From the NCBI GenBank assembly GCA_002478265.1, contig DLNC01000012.1:43539-107538 (forward strand): a stretch of 64,000 nt of DNA. Direction: 5' to 3'. Shown here piece by piece: positions 1 through 8,409 of the stretch. The translations under genes and the position numbers were made by a program. The notes beneath the pieces were generated by a model. The model saw only the letters and a program-made list of their open reading frames with translations. It searched no databases and was not told where the DNA came from. Numbering within the stretch: position 1 is the stretch's first letter; each line of letters starts with the position of its first letter. This DNA is from Syntrophaceae bacterium UBA7520 (GTDB taxonomy: Bacteria > Desulfobacterota > Syntrophia > Syntrophales > Smithellaceae).

Positions 1-149
1 AGGTTCAGCGCCACGGCCAGCATGGTGTGAATGCCGATAAAAACCAGCACGGTAAGCAGATAACTTTCCCGGAAAAAAACGGGGGCCGACAGCAATGCTA
101 AGGCAAAAATCAAAAAAATAAATATCTGGCGTTTTTCTTCCGTTATCAT
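1..149 (-). CDS. livM: Branched-chain amino acid ABC transporter permease LivM, N-terminal fragment
   Basis: Only the first 49 or so codons are inside the window; the gene runs off the left edge. The ATG at 149 is preceded by an AAAGGG-like ribosome binding site. The N-terminus is a short polar stretch followed by a hydrophobic segment and the sequence YLLTVLVFIGIHTMLAVALNL, typical of the first membrane segments of LivM. LivM pairs with LivH as the inner-membrane channel of a high-affinity Leu/Ile/Val (or related amide/urea) importer. It lies 60 bases after livH on the same strand, in the usual order binding protein, LivH, LivM. The identity rests on this order as much as on the short fragment. 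Confidence 0.8.
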   Translation of the reverse strand, partial: MITEEKRQIFIFLIFALALLSAPVFFRESYLLTVLVFIGIHTMLAVALN

Positions 150-209
150 TTGCCCTTTACTTTATGGCGCAAATTTGCTTATCAAATATTGATAAACAAC
201 GCTCCCTCT

Positions 210-1097
210 CTAAACTCTTTCCGTTTCTTTCGCCCCGAATAAACCCTGGGGACGCAAAAAAAGAATCAGCAGTAAAATTATAAATGCGATCGCGTCCTTG
301 TAACTTGCGGAAATGAATCCGGCGCCGAGCGCTTCGAGCAAACCCAAAAGGAGGCCGCCCATCACCGTGCCCAAGCCGCTGCTCATGCCCCCGATAATCA
401 CCGCGCAAAATCCTTTCAATCCCAGCATGATGCCCACATCATAAGAAGTCATCGTCAGCGGTGCGATAATAATGCCCGCCAGCGAGCCGATAGCCGCGCT
501 GATGGCAAAAGAAATCATCACCATGATTTTAACATCGATGCCGACCAGGCTGGCGGCCTGAGCGTTGTAGGCGCAGGCGCGCATTGCCTTACCGATGATG
601 CTGTGATTGAAAAAGATCCTGCTGAAAAAAATGACCAAAAGCGTTATGCCGAAAATCCAGAGATGCTGCGGCATGATCGTCGCGCCGGCAAGATAAAGGG
701 GATCCGTTCCAGAAAAGGCAGGCAGCGCGTGCGTGTCTTTTCCCCAAACAAGCATCGCCGCGCCGCGAATAAAAATGCTCGCTCCTATGGTGATAATTAT
801 CAGGCGGATGGGTTTGGCGTTTTTGAGCGGCCTGATGGCCAGCCGCTCAAAAGAAATCCCGATAAGCGTCGCGATAAGAACGGAAAGAATTATGGAAGGG
901 GCCAAAGGAAAGCCGCAGAACACAAGAAAAAAAAGCGTCAACATGCCGCCCAGCATGACAAATTCGCCCTGCGCGAAATTGATAATGCCGGTGGCATTAT
1001 GAATGATAGCAAAGCCAAAACCAATCAACGCGTAAATGGAACCATTGGCCAGGCCGGATAATATGTACTGGAATAACTGACGATAATTATCATCCAT
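210..1097 (-). CDS. livH: Branched-chain amino acid ABC transporter permease LivH
   Basis: Inner-membrane permease of a HAAT-family ABC importer, 295 residues, the usual LivH length. It begins with a short cytoplasmic stretch and the signature GLANGSIYALIGFGFAIIHNATG-type segment followed by NFAQGEFVMLGG, the conserved LivH start. About eight hydrophobic segments follow, and the cytoplasmic loop that contacts the ATPase contains the GKAMRACA and LVGIDV motifs near residues 165-190. It sits 100 bases after the periplasmic binding protein gene and 60 bases before livM. The substrate cannot be read from the permease; members of this family also carry amides, urea or aromatic acids. Confidence 0.93.
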   Translation of the reverse strand: MDDNYRQLFQYILSGLANGSIYALIGFGFAIIHNATGIINFAQGEFVMLGGMLTLFFLVFCGFPLAPSIILSVLIATLIGISFERLAIRPLKNAKPIRLIIITIGASIFIRGAAMLVWGKDTHALPAFSGTDPLYLAGATIMPQHLWIFGITLLVIFFSRIFFNHSIIGKAMRACAYNAQAASLVGIDVKIMVMISFAISAAIGSLAGIIIAPLTMTSYDVGIMLGLKGFCAVIIGGMSSGLGTVMGGLLLGLLEALGAGFISASYKDAIAFIILLLILFLRPQGLFGAKETERV

Positions 1098-1125
1098 GAC
1101 TGACTAAACGACCCGCTGAATATCA

Positions 1126-1162
1126 ACGCGGCGCGGGTAATTATTCACCACCCACGCCGCGT
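1126..1162 (-). other. Intercistronic hairpin between binding-protein gene and livH
   Basis: ACGCGGCG pairs with CGCCGCGT, and after one mismatch GGGT pairs with ACCC, giving a 12-pair stem with an 11-base loop. No T-run follows it on the minus strand, so it is not a standard terminator. In Liv-type operons such hairpins often stabilise the upstream binding-protein message or attenuate readthrough into the permease genes; that role is inferred here. Confidence 0.5.
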
Positions 1163-1197
1163 CCCAACAAATAGATTTATTTATCTTAGCAACACCA

Positions 1198-2340
1198 CTA
1201 TTTTATAAGCTGCCAATCACCCTGCCTGATCTGCACCAAAACAAACGCGTCTTTCGTCAAACCGGCGTGGTCGGTCGGGGAAAAATTAAACGTGCCGCCG
1301 ATGCCGGCAAAGTTTTTTGTTTTTTCCAACTGGTTGCGGATTGCCGCGGGAGTAGCGCCACCGCGCTCAATAGCACTCTTGAGCAGCATAATCGCATCCC
1401 AGGCATGGCCGCCAAAATGATCGCCTTCCACGTTGAAATTCTTGCGGTAGCTGTTTACGTAGCTCAAAAGCGCTTTTTTCTGCGGATCGTTGTCCGGCAA
1501 TTGATCGGCGACAATCACGCGACCGGAGGGAAGAATTATGCCTTCCGCGGCGTCACCGGCCAGCTCAATGAATTTTTTCGAAGAAACACCGTGGCTCATA
1601 AACACAGGAAGTTTAATCCCCAGCTGTCTTACATTGCGCGCGACCACCGCAGGCCCGGGATTCGTCCCCCAGCAGACGATCGCCTGCGCTTCACTACCGC
1701 GGATTTTGGTGAGCTGCGCGGTCATATCCGTATCTTTGGGTCCATAAGTTTCATCAGATATTATCTGTATGCCGAACTCGTCAGCCTTTAACTTAAGCTG
1801 CTCCCTTCCGGAGGAACCAAAGCCATCGGACACCGTAAGAATGGCTATTCTGCTGATATTCTGCGTTTTCATGTACTCGTATATTTTCATGACGGCCAGA
1901 ACATCGTTTTGTGCTGTTTTAAAGACCCATTTTTTTACCGGATCGGTAATTTTAATCCCCGCCGCGCAGGAAATCAGAGGAATGCCGGCTTTCTCCACAA
2001 CAGGTATCACCGCCATGCTGTCACCGGTAGTGCTGGGACCGATTATTGCCACCACTTTGTCATTTTTTATCAGCCGATTCACAGCCTGCACGGCCTTGGT
2101 GGCATCCGCCTGCGTATCATAAACAATAAGTTCCACCTTACGGCCTTTTATGCCGCCGGCTTTGTTAATCTCATCAACCATCATCTGCGCGGTGTTGCGT
2201 TCCGGCTCGCCCAAAAAGGAAGCTGGGCCGGTTACGGCAAAAAGCGCTCCTATCTTAATGGGCGGGGCGGCAAAAACCGCACCGGCAAAAATTACAAAAA
2301 AGAAAGAAACAAAAACAATTCGGAAAACATTTTTTAACAT
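1198..2340 (-). CDS. livK: Periplasmic branched-chain amino acid-type substrate-binding protein
   Basis: Secreted receptor of the adjacent ABC importer, 380 residues. A Sec signal peptide spans about residues 1-24 and ends at AVFA/APP. The mature protein starts with the type I periplasmic-binding fold signature IKIGALFAVTGPASFLG, then GGIKGRKVELIVYD and the ligand-cleft region VIAIIGPSTTGDSMAVIPV. It is first in the minus-strand order binding protein, livH, livM. The ATPase genes livG and livF are expected beyond the left edge. The ligand is not deducible; Leu/Ile/Val is the default and aromatic acids or amides are alternatives. Confidence 0.88.
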   Translation of the reverse strand: MLKNVFRIVFVSFFFVIFAGAVFAAPPIKIGALFAVTGPASFLGEPERNTAQMMVDEINKAGGIKGRKVELIVYDTQADATKAVQAVNRLIKNDKVVAIIGPSTTGDSMAVIPVVEKAGIPLISCAAGIKITDPVKKWVFKTAQNDVLAVMKIYEYMKTQNISRIAILTVSDGFGSSGREQLKLKADEFGIQIISDETYGPKDTDMTAQLTKIRGSEAQAIVCWGTNPGPAVVARNVRQLGIKLPVFMSHGVSSKKFIELAGDAAEGIILPSGRVIVADQLPDNDPQKKALLSYVNSYRKNFNVEGDHFGGHAWDAIMLLKSAIERGGATPAAIRNQLEKTKNFAGIGGTFNFSPTDHAGLTKDAFVLVQIRQGDWQLIK

Positions 2341-2444
2341 AACCCCCTCCTTGTAATAAACTTATTTAACGCCAAATCAATAAGAAATACGCAAGTTTTC
2401 AATGGCCTGTAAATCATAGATAAATTTTTGTGTCAAACAAAAAA

Positions 2445-2490
2445 ACAAAGCATATTAATTAATTATGGCACCGGGAAGTTTCCCCGGGTG
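2445..2490 (-). terminator. Probable terminator after the PAS histidine kinase gene
   Basis: Four bases past the kinase stop codon, CACC/GGTG and CGGGGA/TTCCCG arms form a hairpin with a one-base bulge. A T-rich tract follows on the minus strand, but not immediately, so efficiency is uncertain. Confidence 0.45.
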
Positions 2491-2493
2491 ATT

Positions 2494-5400
2494 TCAGGAA
2501 ACAACAGGAATCCTTACCGTAAAGGTAGTTCCTTTCCCTTCTTTGCTTTCCACGGAAATATCGCCCTTATGACGCTGGATGATCTCGTAGGAAATGCTCA
2601 GGCCCAATCCCGTGCCCTTGCCCACTTCCTTTGTGGTAAAAAACGGCTCAAAAAGCCTCCCTATGTTAGCCGAGGAGATGCCTACGCCTGTATCGGAAAC
2701 AGAAATAAAGATTTCATTGTTTTTTTGCCATGTCTTAATTTTTATTTCTCCTTTTTCAGGAATCGCCTGAAAAGCGTTGAGCAGGAGATTAATAAAAACC
2801 TGGCTTATTTGTTGCGGAAAACATTTGGTTATGGGAAGCTTGCCGTAATTCTTGTGCAGGGCAGCTTTATATTTTAACTCATTCCAGACAATATTGACGC
2901 TTTGCTCCATCACTTCATTAATATCGGCTTCCAGATAATCAGCATCATCCACCCGTGAAAAACGGGTAAGTTGCCGCACAATTTTCTGTACCCGTCCCGT
3001 CCCGTCAAGAGATTCCCGCAATAATTTATTTACGTCTTCCTCGATATAATCAATCTTTAGCTCCTTGCGTCTTTTTTCCAGTTTTTCCATAGCATCCATG
3101 CCGCAGGCTGATTTAATAACAGCTTCCTGATCATGGAGAAAATCCAAAAAACGTCGCGTGTATTTATCCAGTGTGTTGAGATTACTGGCAATAAACGCCA
3201 CGGGGTTGTTTATTTCGTGCGCCACGCCCGCGGCCAGCTGTCCAATAGAGGCCATCTTTTCCTGCTGCAGTATCTTGGCCTGTGATGTTTTCAATTCTTC
3301 ATAAGCCTGTCCCAGCTTCTCCAGAGTGATCTGGACATTTCTGCGGCTCTCTTCTATTTCTTTATTCTTATTAATCAGTTCGTCACGGCTTGTTTTTAGT
3401 TCGTTTTCAGCGAGTTTACGCTCGGTAATATCCCGGGAAATACCACGGAAGCCGATTATCTTGCCCGCAGAATCTCTGCGCGGCGACGCGGATGTTTCCA
3501 AGTATCTTTTTGTCCCGTCTTTCCTGATAATTTCATATTCCTGGATATCCGCCTTGTTACCCGTTTTGTAAATTTCATTATAAACTTTGAAGCGTTTTTC
3601 GGCGTTCTCCTTATCCATAAATTGCTTGTAGTTGATGTTTTGAAGTTCTGCGCGTGAATATCCGAAAATACGGCAAATCGCGTCATTATAAAATGTGCCG
3701 TTGCCGTTTAGATCAAGCTCAAAATACCCCTCTTCCATTTCGTCCAGAACTGTCCGGTATTTTTCTTCGCTTTTGCTAAGCTCATCTTCAATCAATTTAC
3801 GTTCTGTTATATCCCTGGCCACGCCATAAATACTTGTTAAGACGCCTTGGTTATCACGGATACCGCTGACGGTCATATCCAACCAGCGCGTGGAACCGTC
3901 TTTATGGTAATACTCCAGCTCTATATTCAGTGTTCGGGCGGGGTCCGCGCCTCCTTGTTTTTCCAGGGCCAATTCCTTATCTAAAGTGTCCAGCGCCAGT
4001 TTCAGTGATTCCGGCGTTAGCTGCTCGCTTAAGCTCTGCCTCATTCTTTCTTCCTGGGTAAAGCCCAGTATTCTCTGAATGGAGGGAGTAACGTATATCG
4101 TCGATAAATCCAGGCCGGCTATCCAAACAATATCCGTCATTGATTCGGTCAGAAACCGGTATCTCTTTTCGCTTTCCCTGAGCGCCGCTTCCGCCTTTTT
4201 ACGTTCGGATATGTTGCGGGTGATGCCGCGGAATCCTATCGGCTTGCCCTGCTGGTCTCGCATCAGAGACGCGGAAATTTCATTAAATACTTTTGTGCCG
4301 TCTTTCCTGATGGCCTCCATTTCCAGCGCTTTAATGGGGATGCCCGTACGGTAAAGCTCAATAAAGGCCTTGCGCGTTCTTTTATATGTTTCGTTATCCT
4401 GATACTTGCGGGAGTTCATCCCCATCATTTCTTCCCTGCTGTAGCCGAGATTTCTTGCCTCAGCGTCATTAAAAAATGTATAGTTGCCTTCCAGATCTAT
4501 CTCGTAATAACCGTCATCAATGCTCTCCAGAATTGTCCGGTATTTTTCTTTGCTTTCACGCAGGGCGTCTTCCATTTGCTTGCGCTCGGTTACATCACGC
4601 GAAACTCCCCGAAAACCAACGGGCTTGCCCTGGTTATCCACGATCAGAGATGCAGAAGTTTCAGAATATATTTTCGTTTTGTCCTTTCTGATGAATTCAA
4701 AACTCGCGGTCTTGACCAGCTGACCCGTCTTGAAGATTTTATTATAGACCTGAAACAGTTTTCTTGCTGTTTCTTCGCTTGTGTATTGGCGGAAGTTCAT
4801 GCCGATCAGTTCTTTTTCGGAATACCCGAGGTTCGCGCACATTGCCTGATTCACAAAGGTTAAATTCCCGCCAAGATCAACCTCAAAATATCCCTCCTGC
4901 ATGTTTTTCATGATGCTGCGGTATTTCTCATCACTTTTACGCAGGTCATCTTCCGTTTTTTTGCGCTCGGAAATATCCAGCGCGGTAAAGGTCACGCCGC
5001 GGGAAAGATCCGTGGGATCGATCGGCGTGGATGACAATAAAATATCTATAATCGTGCCGTCTTTCTTTTTAAACCGTGTTTCGACAGAGCCGGTGCCTTT
5101 TTCGGAAATTTGCCTGTATTTTTCCTTGCCCACATAATCAAATTCTTCCTGCGTGGGATATATCAGGCGCGCGCTTTGTCCAATGACTTCTTCCTTATTA
5201 TAGCCGGTCATCTCGCAAAAACGATCGTTTACATCCACAAAAACACGATCAATGATGACGCCGATGCCAATCGGCGCGGCGCGGAAAATGCTCTGCATTT
5301 TTTCTTCGCGGCGGCGCAGGTCTTCCTCCATCATTTTACGCGCCGTAACATCACGCGATACTCCCCGAAAACCAACGGGCTTGCCTTTCTCGTCTCTGAT

Positions 5401-6147
5401 AAGGGAAACGGAGGTTTCATGTATTACTTTTCTGCCGTCTTTGGTAAACGATTCTAGTTCCAACGCCGCTATGGGTTTACCAGTTTTATAAAGTTCACGG
5501 TAGGGTTTGGTTATCTTCGCCGCTTCCTCCGGGCTTGTGTGCATTCTAAAATTTTTACCGAGCAATTCTTCCTTTGTGTATCCAAGAAACCGGCAATTCG
5601 ACTCATTGGCAAAGGTATAGTTTCCTTCCAGGTCGAGCTCAAAATACCCTTCCCTCATCGTCTCCAGAATATCGCGGTATCTTTGCTCGCTTTTACGCAA
5701 ATCTTCTTCCGCACGCTTACGTTCGGTGATGTCTCGGGTAACACCGGCCATGCCGGTGATTTTTCCCCTATCATCGAAAATGGGCGAGCTGCTAACCTCC
5801 ATCAAAACAATGCTTCCGTCCTTTTTATAATGTTCAGCTTCCATGATCAGGCGGTTATCAGTAATTTCGCCCTTGATAAGTCTGCCATAAGCAATCATGA
5901 CCTTTTTTAGCGTTTCCGGAGGATAAACATCCCTCAACTGCATCTTTATTGCCTCCTCAACGGAATAACCTAAAATTCTGGTTACCGCGGGCGAAATAAA
6001 AGAATAACTCTGAGAGGATAAATCAAATTTCCAGATAATATCGTTGGCGTTTTCCACCACCAGGCGATAGCGCTCTTCACTTAAGGCGAGATCTTTATCA
6101 GCTTGCCTGCGGGCGGCATTTCTGCGTTCCGGAAATTTATCGGACAT
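2494..6147 (-). CDS. Soluble sensor histidine kinase with seven PAS domains
   Basis: Cytoplasmic hybrid-free sensor kinase, about 1217 residues from the ATG at 6147; a TTG five codons upstream is a weaker alternative. No membrane segment is visible. Seven PAS/PAC units run in tandem over roughly residues 20-905, each introduced by an ESEERYR-like helix and closed by an RDITERK-like PAC end. Units 2, 4, 5 and 7 share an EGYFELDLEGNYTF-type start and look like recent internal duplications. A coiled coil leads to the HisKA helix (GQLAAGVAHEINNP, phosphoacceptor His) and an HATPase_c domain with N, G1 (DTGVGI), F (FEPFFTTK) and G2 (GTGLGLS) boxes. No receiver domain or response regulator is adjacent, so it is an orphan; ligand and partner are unknown. 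Confidence 0.92.
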   Translation of the reverse strand: MSDKFPERRNAARRQADKDLALSEERYRLVVENANDIIWKFDLSSQSYSFISPAVTRILGYSVEEAIKMQLRDVYPPETLKKVMIAYGRLIKGEITDNRLIMEAEHYKKDGSIVLMEVSSSPIFDDRGKITGMAGVTRDITERKRAEEDLRKSEQRYRDILETMREGYFELDLEGNYTFANESNCRFLGYTKEELLGKNFRMHTSPEEAAKITKPYRELYKTGKPIAALELESFTKDGRKVIHETSVSLIRDEKGKPVGFRGVSRDVTARKMMEEDLRRREEKMQSIFRAAPIGIGVIIDRVFVDVNDRFCEMTGYNKEEVIGQSARLIYPTQEEFDYVGKEKYRQISEKGTGSVETRFKKKDGTIIDILLSSTPIDPTDLSRGVTFTALDISERKKTEDDLRKSDEKYRSIMKNMQEGYFEVDLGGNLTFVNQAMCANLGYSEKELIGMNFRQYTSEETARKLFQVYNKIFKTGQLVKTASFEFIRKDKTKIYSETSASLIVDNQGKPVGFRGVSRDVTERKQMEDALRESKEKYRTILESIDDGYYEIDLEGNYTFFNDAEARNLGYSREEMMGMNSRKYQDNETYKRTRKAFIELYRTGIPIKALEMEAIRKDGTKVFNEISASLMRDQQGKPIGFRGITRNISERKKAEAALRESEKRYRFLTESMTDIVWIAGLDLSTIYVTPSIQRILGFTQEERMRQSLSEQLTPESLKLALDTLDKELALEKQGGADPARTLNIELEYYHKDGSTRWLDMTVSGIRDNQGVLTSIYGVARDITERKLIEDELSKSEEKYRTVLDEMEEGYFELDLNGNGTFYNDAICRIFGYSRAELQNINYKQFMDKENAEKRFKVYNEIYKTGNKADIQEYEIIRKDGTKRYLETSASPRRDSAGKIIGFRGISRDITERKLAENELKTSRDELINKNKEIEESRRNVQITLEKLGQAYEELKTSQAKILQQEKMASIGQLAAGVAHEINNPVAFIASNLNTLDKYTRRFLDFLHDQEAVIKSACGMDAMEKLEKRRKELKIDYIEEDVNKLLRESLDGTGRVQKIVRQLTRFSRVDDADYLEADINEVMEQSVNIVWNELKYKAALHKNYGKLPITKCFPQQISQVFINLLLNAFQAIPEKGEIKIKTWQKNNEIFISVSDTGVGISSANIGRLFEPFFTTKEVGKGTGLGLSISYEIIQRHKGDISVESKEGKGTTFTVRIPVVS

Positions 6148-6234
6148 TTTCAATCTCTTCAACTACCAATGATTTACGTTTCTACTTTTGAAATAATTTT
6201 ACTTTTAGGATCGATTACGATTCGTCGCCCGTGT

Positions 6235-7482
6235 CTATGTCTCCTCTGGTTCTTCAAAGGATTTTTCTTCGATCAAAACCGTTGCGCCGGGCTGCTCCGG
6301 CAAAGACTCGACGGCGCGCAGTTTGCTTTGTATGGTCTTCGATTTTTTGCGGACATCATCAACGCCGCTGGCTGCCTGTTCAATTCTTTTGTGCACAACA
6401 TCAAGCGCTTCCCCGAACCTGCCAAACGCCGTTTTTACTTCACTCAAAACTTTCCACACTTCGTTTGAACGCTTTTGTATCGCCAGCGTGCGAAACCCCA
6501 TCTGAAGGCTGTTTAGAAAAGCAGAAATTGTGGTCGGGCCGGTGATGGTTACCTTGTATTCGCGCCTTATTTTTTCAAAAAGGCCGGGAATGCGCAAAAC
6601 TTCGGCAAAAAGGCCTTCGAAAGGTAAAAACATAATGGCAAAATCCGTGGTACATGGCGGATCAATGTATTTGACACTGATATCCTTGGCGGATTTTTCG
6701 ATTCTGGATTTGAGACTTTTTGTATAGGCTTCAATTTCGCCGCTGTCGCCTTTTTCATAAGCGTCAATCAGCGACATGTAATCTTCAGTGGGAAATTTCG
6801 CGTCAATCGGCAGCCAGAGAAAATCGTCGGCGTCTTCCTTGCTGGGAATTTTTACCGCGTATTCAACAAGCTCGCCGCCTTTTTCCTTGGTTTTAACATT
6901 TTTTTCATACTGAGCGGGAGTCAATATTTCTTCCAAAATCGCGCCCAGCTGCCCTTCGCCCAAAACGCCTTTTGTCTTGACGTTGAGCAGGACTTTTTTT
7001 AAATCACCCACCCCGTTGGCGAGGCTCCGCATCTCCCCCAAACCATTCTGCACCAGTTCCAGTCTTTCGCTGACCAGTTTAAAAGCTTCGCCCAGCCGGG
7101 TTTCGAGCGTAGTATGGAGTTTTTCATCGACAGTGGCGCGCATCTTTTCCAGCTGAAGGGTGTTATCCTCTTGAATCTGTTTGAGTTTGCCATCCACCAC
7201 CAGACGCACGTTTTCCATTTTCTGCTCAACGGAATCGCCGAAACCTTTGAGCGAACCCGCCAGTTCCGCTCTTTGTTCACGAGATTGATTCTGAACCTCG
7301 GCGCGGAATTTGGCAAGTTCATCGCGCAGGTAATTTTCCGTGCGCTCCTGCAGGTTTTTCAGAATATCGAGCTTACTCTCCAAAGGCGATGACGATAAAG
7401 AGCCGCGCCTTAACTGCCAGATGAGCAAAAAGAAATTGATAAGCAGCAAAGCGGTGATTATATAAATAATTATTTCCGTCAT
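6235..7482 (-). CDS. rmuC: DNA recombination protein RmuC homolog
   Basis: RmuC-family protein of 415 residues. It has an N-terminal membrane anchor at about residues 3-23, a long coiled coil over about 35-160 and the conserved nuclease-like RmuC core over about 165-360. Recognisable core motifs are VKTKGVLGEGQLG, LPIDAKFPTEDY, VKYIDPPCTTDFAIMFLPFE and the GPTTISAFLNSLQMGFRTL stretch. The E. coli protein limits recombination between inverted repeats; its molecular action is still unclear. The gene stands between the kinase and a lipoprotein gene on the same strand, with no obvious functional link to either. The window is rich in inverted repeats, which is a curiosity rather than evidence. Confidence 0.93.
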   Translation of the reverse strand: MTEIIIYIITALLLINFFLLIWQLRRGSLSSSPLESKLDILKNLQERTENYLRDELAKFRAEVQNQSREQRAELAGSLKGFGDSVEQKMENVRLVVDGKLKQIQEDNTLQLEKMRATVDEKLHTTLETRLGEAFKLVSERLELVQNGLGEMRSLANGVGDLKKVLLNVKTKGVLGEGQLGAILEEILTPAQYEKNVKTKEKGGELVEYAVKIPSKEDADDFLWLPIDAKFPTEDYMSLIDAYEKGDSGEIEAYTKSLKSRIEKSAKDISVKYIDPPCTTDFAIMFLPFEGLFAEVLRIPGLFEKIRREYKVTITGPTTISAFLNSLQMGFRTLAIQKRSNEVWKVLSEVKTAFGRFGEALDVVHKRIEQAASGVDDVRKKSKTIQSKLRAVESLPEQPGATVLIEEKSFEEPEET

Positions 7483-7521
7483 CTCGTTTGGTTCTTTCGA
7501 CGTCCTTTTTAAACCTTCACC

Positions 7522-8151
7522 CTAGAACACTCTCCGAAAATCCTTGTCTTTCATTATAGTGGTGAAAGCCAAGTCCACCAGGCGATACGCCCGTTTTTCC
7601 AGCTCCGGCACTTTATCGGTGCTCGCCGGCGGCATGTTCACGGTAAACGCCTTGTCCAATTTTGTTTCACCGTTTTTGAATACAAGCGCCTTAAACTTGA
7701 ATTCCTGATCAGTCATGGAAGTGATGATAAACTGAAACTCCGAAACGCCTTTCGGCGCTCGGTAGGCGCCAGGACCGGGCGCGCCCCACCAATAACGATG
7801 ATGATAGTAACGATCGTCGCTCTGGTAATCAACCACGCTTACACCGATATGACGAAAAGCTTTTTGAAAACAATACCAGTAATAACTTTCCAGCGTGGCG
7901 TTTCCTTCATACATGTACTTATTATCCGCGCTGAAATAACCCCACGATTTAGTGTTGGGCGCCTGATTCTGGAAAGAAGCTAGCACCACCTTCTTTCCCT
8001 TAAAATAACCGTAATCCGCCGCCCGGAAAGAAGGAGAATATTTTTCATAACTCATGCTGACCTTTGTTCCGCCGGTCGTGGCACAACCAGCCAGAAATAA
8101 ACCGATAACACCAAGCAGAACAATTTTGTAACAAATAGAAATGTTTTTCAT
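7522..8151 (-). CDS. Conserved hypothetical lipoprotein
   Basis: A 209-residue lipoprotein. A type II signal peptide ends in the lipobox LAGC with the lipidated Cys near residue 22, followed by ATTGGTKVS. The mature part alternates polar and beta-type stretches, with an aromatic patch (YQSDDRYYHHRYWW) near residues 108-120 and no enzyme motif I recognise. The residue after the Cys is not Asp, so outer-membrane sorting is possible. It lies 39 bases upstream of rmuC on the same strand and divergent from purL. An inverted repeat at 8215-8238, in its upstream region, could be a regulator site. Function unknown. Confidence 0.75.
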   Translation of the reverse strand: MKNISICYKIVLLGVIGLFLAGCATTGGTKVSMSYEKYSPSFRAADYGYFKGKKVVLASFQNQAPNTKSWGYFSADNKYMYEGNATLESYYWYCFQKAFRHIGVSVVDYQSDDRYYHHRYWWGAPGPGAYRAPKGVSEFQFIITSMTDQEFKFKALVFKNGETKLDKAFTVNMPPASTDKVPELEKRAYRLVDLAFTTIMKDKDFRRVF

Positions 8152-8214
8152 GGATGCGATACCTCCTTATGCCTTTTGCTGTCAAAAACTTAAACTTAAT
8201 CAGTTGTTGCCTGT

Positions 8215-8238
8215 TTGTGACAAATATAACGGTCACAA
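8215..8238. promoter_or_regulatory. Inverted repeat TTGTGAC-N10-GTCACAA, possible operator
   Basis: A perfect 7-base inverted repeat with a 10-base spacer in the 258-base divergent region between the lipoprotein gene and purL, 64 bases from the lipoprotein start. It resembles a CRP/FNR-family site with a spacer widened from the usual TGTGA-N6-TCACA. The rest of this divergent region shows nothing I can name with confidence. Confidence 0.4.
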
Positions 8239-8409
8239 GACAGGACTGTCAAGCAAAATGACTTAGAGATCAAGCCATTAATCTAACGTAATTGTTGTAA
8301 CTATTACGGCATATTGCAAGTTGCATAATTTATCTGATTTGGGTATAAGCCAAACATCCGTTTTAAGAAACAGAAAAGGAAAACATCCCAATTATTTCAG
8401 GATTATTTC

